Shown piece after piece: positions 11,070-22,989 of a stretch of DNA of 64,000 nucleotides. The notes under the pieces are model-generated. The model was given only the letters and a program-made list of their open reading frames with translations. It was not told where the DNA came from and did no database searches. A program made the position numbers and the translations under genes. Origin of the DNA: Glycine soja (Eukaryota; Streptophyta; Magnoliopsida; Fabales; Fabaceae); contig NC_041004.1 in NCBI RefSeq assembly GCF_004193775.1, forward strand, positions 5,293,309-5,357,308, read 5' to 3'. Numbering within the stretch: the stretch's first letter is position 1; every line of letters begins with the position of its first letter.

Positions 11070-12520
11070 AAAAAAAGTTAGAATCAAACTCGAAATTGAA
11101 TTCAAATTTTACTTTAATCCTTCTACTTAAGTCATGCGCGGGGTTACGTTTTAAATAAATTAAAGGAAAAAAATCTACTAATGGCAAGAATAATGTTAAA
11201 TGTTCACCTTGTTTTTAGGTGAATTGAAATAAATAAAAAATAGGTATGATATGTTATATATGAAGAAAAAGAAAAGAGAGACCGAGTGAAAAATATGATA
11301 CACAAAAAGAATAACATAATTTATTGTTGGCCAAAAGGCAATGGTAATTACAAAAAGTCAATGTTCACAGTTAGTTTAATGTGGGCAAAGTGATGGTCTC
11401 AAGGTCATTGCCAATGTATTGACTGAACATTAATTAATTTGTTTGTGATGGCTAACAAAGGTTGACACTTAATTAGAGTTGGTTAAGCCAATGCTAAGTC
11501 ATCACTTAAAGATAAAGTAGTCGATGCTTTACATTAATTTTTTTTTCATCTTTTCTTCCTTTATCTTCTTCATCCTAATATTCAATCATTAGCCCTAATG
11601 AGCTTGGCAATCACAAGTCAATGACGCGTCTCCGGTTGGTCCTTCCATGACCATGCACATCCACCTCTTCCTCCCGTTCGACACCCTAAAATACACCACC
11701 CCCGATTACCACACCTTCTCAACCACTCTCACCTTGTAAAAAATATATATTTGAATCTTTTAGTCACTATGCGTCTTATCAGCTTCTAACTATAGATCTT
11801 TAAATTACCATAGGTCCCATCTGATTTACCTTTACCTTTAGCTCCTTCTTCTTTTCACTCCAAAAAAACCCTTTTTTCCTTTTATACCATGTCACATTCA
11901 AAGAACAAATATGAATCTTGTTCTCCCGACTATGGCGATCATGAGTCAGATTCTGAATCATCTGATCTGAAGGCTCAAGCTTCTCCGAGCCGATCTTCGT
12001 CCATCAATCTTGATGGCGATACCCCAATAGACATAACCGAAAATGAAGGTCTCTTTTTATTGAACCCTAGCACCTTTGGCATTTAAGATTGCGCTACACT
12101 TTGAATTACTATTATTTTTTCAAGTAACTCAAAAATAGTAGCATTCATTAACGACTATTGAAAATAAAATTTTTAATTAGATTGGGAGAGTGTAATTCCT
12201 AAACTCAAATTAGAACTGCCAAGATCAAATTTGATCTCTGGTTCCATTAGAAAGAAAACTGAAAATGAAATAAAATAAATGCATTTGCCTTTGAAACAAG
12301 TAATGCTCACTCGATCCAATTTACAAACAAATTAAATAGACAAAATAAATAAATAAATAAATTAAAATAGATTAAAAATAAAATAAAACAATCAAAGAAT
12401 TTTTTTTCACAAAAATGTCAAGAAGTTGGGCTTGACTCATCTGCCAATGCATCATCATCTCCTGTGCACAATGGTCACCATTATCAGCAACATAGCTAAG
12501 TCATTGAACTAGAAACCAAC
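11067..12520. other. intergenic DNA with two short unrecognised reading frames
   Basis: A plus-strand frame at 11889-12086 encodes 65 residues rich in Ser, Asp and Glu ('SDSESSDLKAQASPSRSSS'). An earlier C-rich stretch at about 11646-11740 could encode a further short peptide. Neither shows a family I recognise, splice signals or a duplicated partner. They may be fragments of a decayed gene. The remainder is AT-rich with nothing visible. Confidence 0.35.
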
Positions 12521-12613
12521 AAAGCTATCAGCTAATGTTAGGACTTTTCTTACAACAGCTAGTTCGACATTATATGGAGCACAATACTTAGGGTTGATGA
12601 TACCGTAGGGTTG
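12521..12613 (-). pseudogene. relic of a LOR first exon
   Basis: This 93-bp stretch matches the middle of exon 1 of the LOR gene at 5452-6721 (plus-strand 6617-6709) at about 90% identity by eye. For example, the 20 bases CATTATATGGAGCACAATAC and the following TTAGGGTTGATGATACCG are shared. There is no start, no conserved donor side and no second exon nearby. It is a broken third copy lying between the two complete LOR genes. Confidence 0.85.
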
Positions 12614-14154
12614 AACGAATGAACAAAGTCAGAATCTTCTCTTTAATCTTACAATGAATTGTATTTATTTAAAAAAGAAATAAATTTAAGACTATAACTA
12701 ACTATTCGCTAATCCTATTTAAATAAGCATGACATCACGTTATAGAGACATGAATAAAGCAAACAAATTCTTTTTATACAAGATACATAAATATTCTATT
12801 TGATATTTCATTATCGGTATATGAATTGGTGTATGCTCCTGTTGTCAACCTCAGATATGTATACTTGTATATCAGTATATGAATTTTAACCTTTAATTTT
12901 ATTTATTAATAAAATTATTGTCAAGTAATTTTGGCTTTCAACATACTTATCAATATTTCATTATCGGTGTCATTAATCTAGATCTATGCAAACTTTTGTT
13001 GTCTATTAGGGAGAGAAAACAAACTTTCAATATAATAATAATTCTTCACCATTCATGATAAATTAAGGAGGTGCACTTATGTTATTCTATAAAATGTCTA
13101 TTTTTTTTACTCATTGAAGTAAAGAAAAACATTCGCAGGAATGAGCAAATGTTCTCAAAAGATAACTTGTTCTTCATATATTTATTTTAAAATAAAGTTT
13201 TCAAAATTTGAGGAGGTAATTGAAGGATTTTTATTTTAATTTTTCCTTGCATGCATGATGCAAGCAACATAACATATATTTTTTTATTTCAAAATTATTA
13301 ATAATCCTAACTAATTTCCAACCACCATTTGAAAATAAATTAGAATTATTGATAATTTTGAAGGAAAAATACATGTTATAATTGTTACATGCAAGAAAAA
13401 AATCAAAATAGAAAATCTTCATCACCACATAAAACTTTGAAGGATTTATTTCAAAATAAAAATATGAAGAAGAGCAAATTGATTTTGAAGTACATTCGCT
13501 CATTCAATATAATGTTTTCATTTACTTTAATGAGCTAGAAATTAAAAAAAGAGATATTTCAACAAATAGAAAACCTGACGCCGAAAACACAGAACAAAGA
13601 TCATTGCATAGCAGACTTTGAGAGATGCTATCGCAATTTTGTGGCGACGTGATTGAGTCGTGTAATGATCTTTTTTTTTCTTTCTTGAGTGTATTTTCAG
13701 TCTATTTATAACCAAAAAAGAATCTTTTATTTTCTCCATGTATCTGTTCATATCTTCTCAAATTCTTTCTGATTTTTCTGTTTGTTTTTTTTTTCCCAAA
13801 TCTTCAAATATTCTATTTTAATTTTTTCCAGATTATTCTCAGGTTTCCCAATTTTCCAAATCTTTAAAGATTCGTGAAAAAAAAAAATCAGGAAACTGGA
13901 TAGAATTTGAAAAGAGATTTTTCTTTTCAGGAGATTGAGCAGTTATTGTAAACTTAAAAACGAAGTAAAAATTTCTACATTAAATTCAGAGCAAATTACA
14001 TACACTTCCCTTAAAATTTATTCATATTACACTTGCATCCCCTCCTTTGCATTAATTTCTTTAAAGATTTCGTTTACTCATATAACACACAAACAGTTTT
14101 ATTTGAAGGAACATGAACGCAGAATCAAATTCGAAATCAACTCCATGCTTGCTT
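12614..14154. other. AT-rich intergenic DNA
   Basis: No gene, RNA or clear transposon end is visible. Short open frames are low-complexity and have no recognisable domain. Confidence 0.4.
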
Positions 14155-17081
14155 CTACTCTAGGCAAAGAATCGCAATTAATGCAACTATGAAAGCAGTG
14201 TCAACATTGGCTTCCACTCTGACTACGAAATTATCAGACCCAGTGGCTTGAACAGCGTGTTTATTCATCTGCAATCACATAATATTGTATTCTCAAAAAT
14301 CAGTTTAAAAGGGGGAGAAAAATACTCTGCGTAGCAAAAGTAGAAAATGGTGGAGTTTAAAGTTCAATGGATTTTTTTTGGGTGCAAAGAGCACCATGAA
14401 TTTAAATTCGGTTTAAAAATATATAAAGCTCAATCGTTTATAAGTTTCCGATTCTTAATGTGAATAAAAAAAGGAAAATCAGATATGATTGTTTAATTTA
14501 AAATTAAATAATAAAATTTTCAGAAATTTAATGAGTTTTATCACTGTAAAAATACCATTGTTTACTAAACATTAGTATTAAATTAATTTTTATTAGTAAA
14601 TGATAATTTCTTTTGGAGTATCATGATGATTTTAGAAAGAAAGAACTCACCAGTGCTATAATATTGCGGTGTTGAACGGAACAAACTTCACAAGATCCAT
14701 TGGACCAATTTCCTTCTATCTTAAACTCACAAACTTTTTCTTCAGTATTTTGGGCTAAGAACACTTCTAATTCTAGTGCCGTGTTTGGCTGGAATATGTT
14801 GTATCCTTTATTGGGTCGCTTTACACTGAAGAGCAAATCCCTTATTTGGTCGCTTTTACCCCTGAAAACTTGCCATCTATTATGTGCTGTCATTCTCTAC
14901 ACAAACAAAAAAGCACATAACTATCAGTATAATTTATCCTATTATAATTATAAAATTTTATTAAAAAAAAAAAAAGAAAAATTAAACGCAATTTCTTATC
15001 CATATCAATTAAAGACAAGATCGGTAACAAAGAGATTTACAACAACTCTTTCACTCTGGTCAACCAACTGAGCTTGAATCCCTTACTAGAAAAATTGAAC
15101 ACTATTTTAACTTTGTTTTCCAATTTCAACAGTAAATAATTTCCACTGTCTGCATAATTTAATAGGATCCTAACTGCCATAGACAATCCTGTTAATAGCA
15201 GCACATAAAAATGGACCTAAAAGGAACACTGTGATGATAATAATATTTTCAACAGGGCATATAATTCGAAACCAAACAGTGATCCTGCATATAATGATGA
15301 TAATGCTGCCCAGCATTATGGTCTCAATTAGAAAACTGATCACGTCTAGCATCAATGTATCTGATAAAAAGCTGCACTAAATATACACCAATGTTTACAA
15401 ACACAACATTCCCCTTCCAATCCTTATAAACGCCATGCATTATTCCACCCCCTGAGAGTATACTAATGCCACATCTGCTTTTATGCTACTACCACTTCAG
15501 CTCTACCCCCATAATGTTTACCTATTTCAGAGTTATAAGGTTGATTAACGATTAACAACTAACAAAATGTTCACCTATTTCTGCCTTTAGAGGCTCCAGG
15601 AGACTAAAAAGAACATTTTTCTAATGTAAAGGAAGCATGCAAATTTTTAATTAGAGGACTAAAAAACCAAACACTCCTAATTTGAGGGACTAAACATAAT
15701 TAAGCCAAGAATGAATAAATCCTTTCGTCCTCATCACCCTGCACCCGCATCCATCTCCAAGAGTATAATTGAACTTCCTCCACTGTATCTCCAATGTGAA
15801 CTGTTTATTGGCTAAACACCATGTGCCTCAGGCTTATCCAAATGCCCTTATCAGTTATCACAACACACCAAATAACTTCATAATCCTCTCCTTTAATACC
15901 ACCCCACCAACACTTGCCCCTGAAACGGTTGAAATTGACTCTTCATACAAGAATGCATCAAAGACACCACTCTCCCAACCCACTAATTAAGACATTGATA
16001 CCAAACCACTCACATTCATAAAACAAGGGGTTCACATTTTCAGCCATCCAATTGTAGCCTACACATACACCTACTTCATCCGATACAGCACCTCTCTGCA
16101 TTAAATTGGCCTTTGATGGTTAACTATAATTTGTAATGCTTACCACACCAGTATCAACATTTTCAAAGGTACCACCTTGTTCCATACTTTTTTTCCACAA
16201 AATTTGAACTGTCCCAGCTCTCCCTTCCTCCATTAACACCTTGTATGTCGAGCCAAAACAAAAACCTTTTGACAAAAGCTAAGTTTTTATATAATTTGGA
16301 CTAATTAATAATTGTTTATAACATGGTATTAAATAAATTATTTTTCTATGCGTAATTTTTAGTATTACCTTATAAAATATTAAAATCAAAATTTTATTAT
16401 AGTAATGCATATACAATAAAGATAGTCAACGCATACTGCCGAAATGAAAAGTCTAATTTTAATTAAAGAATAAATAATAATTTTGATTCCTAAACTAAAT
16501 GTGCATATTGACGACAATTTAACTGGTAAAAAAATAAAAATTCTTATTTAGTTATTAAATGTATAAAAAATGTAACAATTATGTTATATTTTATACCTTA
16601 ATAAGAAATTGATTTTTGAATTTTACAAATTAATAACAATATTATAACAACAACAACAAAATAGTCCCACAGTAATGACAAACAGCATAATGTAATTAAG
16701 TCTTTGATTAAAATATGAGAAAATATACTCAAAGTGGAAGCACATATACAGCCAGATGCACTTAATTAAAACTTATGCTAACATATATGGTCAAAGTAGT
16801 TGAAAACAAAAAAAAAAAAAAGGTCAAAGTCAAACCTTTCGGCGTAGCGTGACGATGGGGTTCCCTTGATGGAGTAAGATACAGCGTTTATGAACGGAGA
16901 AGGAAGCGCTTTGGAGGGTGAAAACGGAGTTGTGGTCGTAGACACGGAATTCATTAGCGAACGTATTCGCCGTTCGAACAATCTCCAGTGAGGTGGGAGA
17001 CGGTTTACAATACTGAGATCCGATGACTTGAGTTGTTGTTGGAGTCATCTGCGTGGGTCCAAAAGGTTGTCGGGTTTGCAT
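14155..17081 (-). CDS. second LURP-one-related (LOR) protein, three exons
   Basis: Exons on the minus strand are 17081-16836, 14896-14651 and 14268-14155, encoding about 201 residues. Splice sites are GT...AG (CGAAAG|GTTTGA, GTGTAG|AGAATG, CACTG|GTGAG, TTGCAG|ATGAAT). Family hallmarks are in the same positions as in the neighbour: 'PIVTLRRK' closing exon 1, 'NRWQVFRGKSDQ' opening exon 2, and the hydrophobic helix 'DTAFIVALIAIL' near the C-terminus. Exon 2 is six codons longer, with an insertion around 'RPNKGYNIFQPNTALEL'. The protein stops right after the helix ('CLE'), about nine residues before the equivalent end of the paralogue. Intron 1 is 1.9 kb and holds a LINE remnant. The protein probably has the Tubby-like barrel fold; its biochemical role is unknown and a link to defence is by family analogy only. 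Confidence 0.83.
15700..16262 (-). pseudogene. LINE-type retroelement fragment in LOR intron 1
   Basis: On the minus strand the sequence can be read, across stops and frame changes, as the end of a plant non-LTR retrotransposon ORF2. It shows 'WKKVWNKVVPLKMLILVW', then 'ANLMQRGAVSDEVGVCVGYN' followed by 'PLFYECEWFG' (the zinc-binding region that follows the reverse transcriptase), and then 'VEEVQLYSWRWMRVQG' near the C-terminus. The reverse transcriptase itself and any endonuclease are missing. It is a dead fragment. Sequence between it and exon 2 (14897-15700) is non-coding intron. Confidence 0.6.
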
Positions 17082-17151
17082 ATCTTCGGCTTCAGATCTT
17101 CCAGTTGCGCCCTTTCTAGGTTTGGTTAAGGTTTTTTGGTTGTGTGTGGTA

Positions 17152-17159
17152 TATTTATA
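17152..17159 (-). promoter_or_regulatory. TATA box of the second LOR gene
   Basis: TATAAATA on the minus strand, about 70 bp upstream of the start codon at 17081. That distance allows a short 5' leader. It is the only good match in the proximal region. Confidence 0.6.
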
Positions 17160-18744
17160 ATGTTGCTGAAGAATGAAGAATCCGAGAGTGAGGAATATGT
17201 CAAATTAATGTTAAACGAGTGTGAGGACTATATCACCATATAAAGAATTTAAGAGGAGTGAGAGAACTGTGTGGACTATTTCAACTACATTTTTCTTTTT
17301 TTTTTTGTTCCAAAGGTAAAAACGCTTAAATCGCAAATCCCACGCGGGTTATTGAATGGCCTATATATACAAGTACTAATTCTTTTGTCTCACATTATTT
17401 ATTTGTTGACTCTTGACTCCAATCTTTGTTAGAATAGTATCTTACCGAGTAACCTAGTTTAAGACTCATTCTATTCGTCTTTATTCAGTTCTAGTCCTTT
17501 TTTTTCATGCTTCAGAAAATAGTCAGCTCTAGTCTAGAAGATAAAGAGAGAAAATCAATTAACAAAAGGGAGATAATAAAGTTATATCTTTATTTATATT
17601 TAAAAATTATAGAATTTCTACTTTTTCTTCGTCCTTGGATATAAGACATTTATAATTAATTTACACATACTATTAATTAAAAATTTTATCAGTTTAATTA
17701 ATAAGATTAAATTTATCTGTAACTATAATATTTTTAAAAATTATTTGGACTAGTTATATCACTTTTTTCAACTTAATTACTTTTTGCTTAAATAATTAAT
17801 ATATGGAGAGAGATAGAGTAATTGTAGAGAAATTTTAATTTTTAAAACTAAACTTTTTAATTCTCAAATCCTGGGAGAGAAATAAACAATTCATATCATT
17901 TATTACTTATGAACTAAAATAACTAAAGGTATTTTGATATAAAAAAGTTAATAGAAGAATTTAAAAAAAATGATCTTAGAAAAATAAAAATAAAAATCAA
18001 AACAATATTGTATATTTAGGGACAGAGAAAACATATCTGAATAGAATTGTTTGTGGTTGAAACTTGTACATTAATATTCTAGATGGTCTCTTTGTGGCAA
18101 TCCAAGTAGTATTGGGGGTACCTCCTATTCTACCATTTTTCTTATAAAATAAAGTAGCTCAGTTGTGGGCTTAACTATTGAAGCTTTGGAATTTTTGCAG
18201 AATAAATTCACAATTGCTAAATACATCCCAATTTGCAAAACGTACCCCTTTAAAATCGTATTTGTTCTTCTATAATTATCCTTTTTCTGGAAATTTATTT
18301 TCAGAATTCAAAGGGTAAGATTTTTGAAATTTCTGGAATGTATTTAACACTACTCCGGAATGTGGGATATTTCAGAAGGAACGTGGTTATAACTATACTT
18401 TATTTCAACAACTTGCGGAGGCAAGGGAAGGATGCCGGGGAAATTTCTGGTTTGAACACATTGCTATCGTTATTGCATATGGATTAGACAAGAAGACTTT
18501 GACAAAATTAAAGGTGAAGTGTAGAATTTTCTCTCATTAAGAAATGAACGCGTTTGTTGAGTTTCTGATTCTCTTATGGAGATTTGAGTTTAGGGATGTT
18601 TCTCTTCGAAATGTACTCTGGGAAACATCACAAAAATTAATTATTTTTCGATGGAATATGTATTTGATGCATTTTTTTAATGTCTTTATTCTTGTAGATT
18701 GCAATCTTTTGTCATTTTGATTCACGGGGAGATTGAAACTCTTT
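17160..18744. other. AT-rich intergenic DNA
   Basis: Nothing coding is recognised. TTTCTGGAA/TTCCGGAA-type words between about 18290 and 18380 resemble those of the repeat at 19440-19735. Confidence 0.35.
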
Positions 18745-19115
18745 AAGCCTTTGTTTGGTTATGAGGAGTAATGGGAGAGAATGAAAGTGAATACATGAGA
18801 AAAAAAATTTTGAAAAATAGAAGAGAAATAGGATTAGAATAAAGGATAATTAGTTTAAGAAAAAAAACGGATGAAATAGAAGAAAATATTTAAATTAAAA
18901 TTATTTAGTAAGTGTAAATTACTCGTTTAGTTTCACAATTATAAAATTTTTTTGTCTTTTATCAAAACAACAATGACTATACATGATAAATTAATTAAAA
19001 TTATTTTTTTCTTTTTTCTCCTCAGTTTTGAGATTAAAATTTATCATGTGGATCCTACTCAATTTTTTGAAAATTTGTATTCACTTCCACTCTACCAAAC
19101 AACCAATATTTTTTC
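18745..19115. mobile_element. small inverted-repeat element (PIF/hAT-like MITE)
   Basis: The left end, CCTTTGTTTGGTTATGAGGA leading to GAAAGTGAATACA, is mirrored near 19065-19110, where the reverse complement reads TTGGTTGTTTGGTAGAGTGG and then AAGTGAATACA. The 'GTTTGGT' terminal word is common in plant MITEs. I could not settle a target-site duplication, so the superfamily is undecided. Confidence 0.5.
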
Positions 19116-19439
19116 ACTCCCTCTCTCTCTCTCTCCCTTCCTCTCCCTTCCACTATGTAAGAGTTTAAAAAAGAAGAGGGGTAATTTTAGAATATAAAAA
19201 ATACTGAAAAATTAAAAGGGGGCGGTATGTTTAACAATTTTGAAATTTGTTTTAGCAATAAGGGAAGTTTTACTTTAAGGATTTGTTGAGCCCAGAAAGA
19301 TCTGTTATCCCAAAGACCTGAATGATTGATCCAAGTTGTAAGTTCCTTTGGGCTTGTCTTCTTAATTATTTAGGGCTTTTTCTATATCCACACCTTTGTT
19401 TCTAAGTACACTCTCCTTTTTATCACAAATACTCCCCAT

Positions 19440-19735
19440 ACCCGAAATACCCCTATATCATCATTCTGAAAAATACATTTTGGAATATTTAAATTATTTA
19501 TTTTGAAAATTACATTCCAAAATATAAATTTTTTAACATTGGAATGTACTTCCTAGAATACAGAACAATAGGTTTCGAAAAGTACATTCCAGAATGTTAT
19601 TTAAATTTTTGTATTTCAAAAAGTAATTTTTGAAATATAAAATTTAAGAATCATTTTGGAATACACAATAATAGGTTCCAGAAAATATTTTCTGCTCCAA
19701 AAAATACTTTCTGGAAGTAAAAAAATTACACAAAA
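19440..19735. repeat. degenerate short repeat with GAAnnTTC-type words
   Basis: Words such as ACATTTTGGAATA, ACATTCCAAAAT, ACATTCCAGAATG and TTTTCTGGAAG recur about ten times on both strands in 300 bp. They form overlapping inverted repeats. A similar set lies at 18290-18380. This looks like a decayed repeat family rather than coding DNA. Confidence 0.5.
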
Positions 19736-21429
19736 AAGCATTATAATGTGTCTATACACCAGTTCTAACCAAATTACACAACATGTACAAACTATATATT
19801 AAGATCCGAAACTTTTAAGCACTTTTCCCAGGTTGTAACAAGAAAATGTAGGTATGGAAGAAATGAATATTTTGTCATCATGAAGAAAGATCATGGAAAG
19901 GAAAGAGAGGTTATAAATTCGAATCTTTCACTAACAAAAATTAATAATTAATATTTGATATAAAAAAATCTTGATAGTCAAAGTGACTAAGTTATAAAAA
20001 ATGCTAACTTAGAATAATGTACTTGCTAGTAATGGTCTCGAGAGCCATCACTAAATTGCTTGATTTTGGATCAAATCCACTTCAAATCGTTTAGCATAAA
20101 CGCGTGCGATCTCTATCTGCCCATACATACCTCCTTCATAATATAAAATAATAACAGATTAAGTTTCCAAGAAGGCTGGTAAGCGTGCAAGCTTTCTCGA
20201 GTAAAATATATAGAGCCATAATTTGAGGCTTGATTAATTTTATATATTTGCTATGATGAACCTGATAATGTTAGTGATATGCTTACATTTTTTATTAGTA
20301 TAATAACAAACATGTTTATCAGTTACGCGTGGTTTGGACTTAGAAGCAGGGAACAAGATGTTTCTCTTCCCATGAAGTAGAGAGAGATGTTGGCCGGGGT
20401 ATCCCTTTGTCCCCTACTAGAATGTAGTGCCTTTTGTCCTTTATTTTGCAATGTTTTCTCCCTCTGTGCTAGGCATATGCACAATGTAACAATGAATTTA
20501 ATTCAGTTGATTAAGTAATTAACGTGTATAAATTAATTTTATAAATTTGATTGAGTAATATATATAAGTTGATTTTATAATTTCTTGATATTTGAATTTG
20601 ATTTTTATTGATAAAAAAGAAATAGTTTTAAGTGAAGATGAATGATAATTTTTTAATATATTTTTTATTATTGATAAAAAGTTATAAAATAAAATAATTT
20701 TTTTAGGTTCTATTTCTTATTTAATTAATTTATCTATTGATTTTATAGTTTTAAATAATTTATTTATCCATAAAAATAAAAGACAAATATAAGGAACAGT
20801 GGATCCAGACACACTCACACTAAATTGAACTGAATCCTTTTGATATTTTTAATAAATTTTAACCATGATAAAGTGTCTTGAAAATAATGTATTAGAAAGT
20901 ATATTACTAACACTCATTTTCTTAAACATATTTTTTTCAACATATTCTCTTATCTTAGTTAAAATTTATTAAAAATAATATAAAATAAAAAATAAAATTT
21001 ATTAAATAAGAAGTGGAAATCTATGTTATTTTGTAAATTTTAAAAAATTTCGCTAAATCATATAGTGCATTTAAAGACATTAGGATACCTCCACTCACAT
21101 GATGCAAGTGACCACTCGTCCGGTTCAGAATAAATTACTCAAACATCCAAAGGAACATTAAAAATACAAATTTGAATAGACTAGTCATACACAATCTTGA
21201 GATCAATCTCTTAAGATTTCATGTAACTAGAACATATGGTCGATTAATTATCTCTGGTGCTTGCATGACATATCACAAGATATTAATCTCTTATCTATCT
21301 ATATATCTATATAAAAGCTAAGAGAATTCTTAAAAAACCCAAACCACTAGCAAAGGGTTAATGATAAGATATTAAAATAATTGATCATAGGAATTTGAGA
21401 AGTTGATATTTCCATGCCGTCCTCCAGCT
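19736..21429. other. AT-rich intergenic DNA
   Basis: No gene or clear element end is seen in this stretch. Confidence 0.4.
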
Positions 21430-21438
21430 ATAAAAACC

Positions 21439-21601
21439 TATGAAACACGGACACTTCAACCTTTTATTGTGTCCGATGTTTGACACGCGTCTATGTCAGT
21501 GTCCGACATCGACACAACACCCGTACTACGTTTTATATTTTGGACATTACAGGTGTCCACATATCCGTGTCCATGTCGGTGTCGGTATCGATGTTTCATA
21601 G
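21439..21601. mobile_element. Mutator-like MITE, 163 bp
   Basis: The ends are TATGAAACAC and (reverse complement of the right end) CTATGAAACATCG. A perfect 9-bp duplication ATAAAAACC flanks it (21430-21438 and 21602-21610), the size made by Mutator-like transposases. The interior is rich in GACAC/GTGTC words such as CGGACACTTC, GTGTCCGATG and TGTCGGTGTCGG, and could fold extensively. There is no coding capacity. Confidence 0.8.
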
Positions 21602-21610
21602 ATAAAAACC

Positions 21611-22926
21611 ACACAAGTAACAGATATGTGATGATGTCTCTCGAGGTCGTACGAACTAATATTTTAATTTAGTGTAGCAAGGATCCACTATTCCACTAAC
21701 AATCTACAGTGGTACGATTCTGTTGGGTCAGACATGCATGATTTTCTCAGTTCTGAATTACATGCCCAAGGCTACTCAACGTAACCAACCTACCACCACC
21801 CCAGCAATTAGGTCCATTACCCTATGGTTTTTATCATGGACCACAACCTGGTCTCTATCGATGTCCATAAATTATAACGACGAAATTGCTTGCAATTAAT
21901 TAACTATGACCAACTCTCCTATCCAAAAGAAAGAGTGATATTAAATTGCATAAGTCTAGGCTTTGAAAGTGATTTCCGCATAGGCTGGTGGGAAAGTATA
22001 TATTGGAAATATTATTATTACTAGTGTATTTTTTGCTTACTGGCCATGGCCTATGTTGGTTCCAAAAGTAGCATATTCTTTGCCTTTTGTTTTCGTATTG
22101 CACAAACCCAAATGGCCAAATGGGGGAAGGACGTGGGTACGGGTGGGTCGGCAAATAATAGGTTTTTTCTTTTGTTTATATATATTATCATATTCATATC
22201 TAATGTTTGGTGGAATTATAAGATTGATTTGTGGTTTCTCAAAAGAGAGGTTTAAGGGTTAAAGGTAGAAAAGAGGATATTGTAGGTTCAAATTTCCTAA
22301 TAACATTCTAATACAAATTAACAATTAATATCAACAAAAATGTATCTAATATTTTTAAAATAATACTGATCATCGAACAAGTTTAGACACTGATTTAATC
22401 TTTACATAGTTAAACTCCAATTGAATTGTGGTTAAATTGGTATTAATAAAATAATAATGATTAAATAATATTAAATAAATAGAATACCATAATTTTATAA
22501 TACTAAAAATTAAAGTAAAATATAATTTATTAGATTCTTAACATTCAAGTACACATAAAAATCCAAATCAAATATTTCATAATACTTAATTTTGAATTTT
22601 AACAAAATACAACAATGTCCGCTAATAATAACAAGTTTATATCTTGAATAAAAAAGAAAATAAAAATTATTAATATAATATAAAAAGTATAAGAAATAAT
22701 TATACAATTTTTTAATTAATATAAATGACAAAAATATTATTGTTATTATAAGAAAAAAAATTTAAAATAATTTATACTTATTTATCAATCTTATTAAATA
22801 TATGTTTCTATTAATTTATCAACCCGATTTTTCACAGTTTTTCTTCTAATTTTTATAGTTATAGATCAAGTTGACTTATTTAATACCAATTTTTATCAAT
22901 TTTTAATTAAGTGATCTATATTTTTT
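21611..22926. other. intergenic DNA
   Basis: Short overlapping frames around 22046-22262 have no recognisable domain. From 22400 onward the sequence is more than 80% AT. No gene is supported. Confidence 0.35.
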
Positions 22927-22989
22927 TGTTTAGATGTAACTGTTGGAACTATCTAACAAAGTATAGTAGATCAGATTTTTATGTTATTT
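22927..22989 (+). repeat. truncated 5' LTR stub fused to gag
   Basis: This matches the first 63 bp of the 3' LTR at 28869-28931 at 54 of 63 positions, then changes without a break into gag codons ('PPPIFNGEEYELW'). The rest of the LTR, the primer-binding site, the leader and the first few gag codons were deleted. The ATG at 22981 therefore comes from LTR sequence, not from the original gag. Confidence 0.8.

Noticed and set aside
14700..15071. 123-codon plus-strand frame
   Set aside because: Antisense to LOR exon 2 and running into its intron.
22046..22262. two overlapping 69-codon plus-strand frames
   Set aside because: Both frames read the same DNA and neither has a recognisable domain or splice context.
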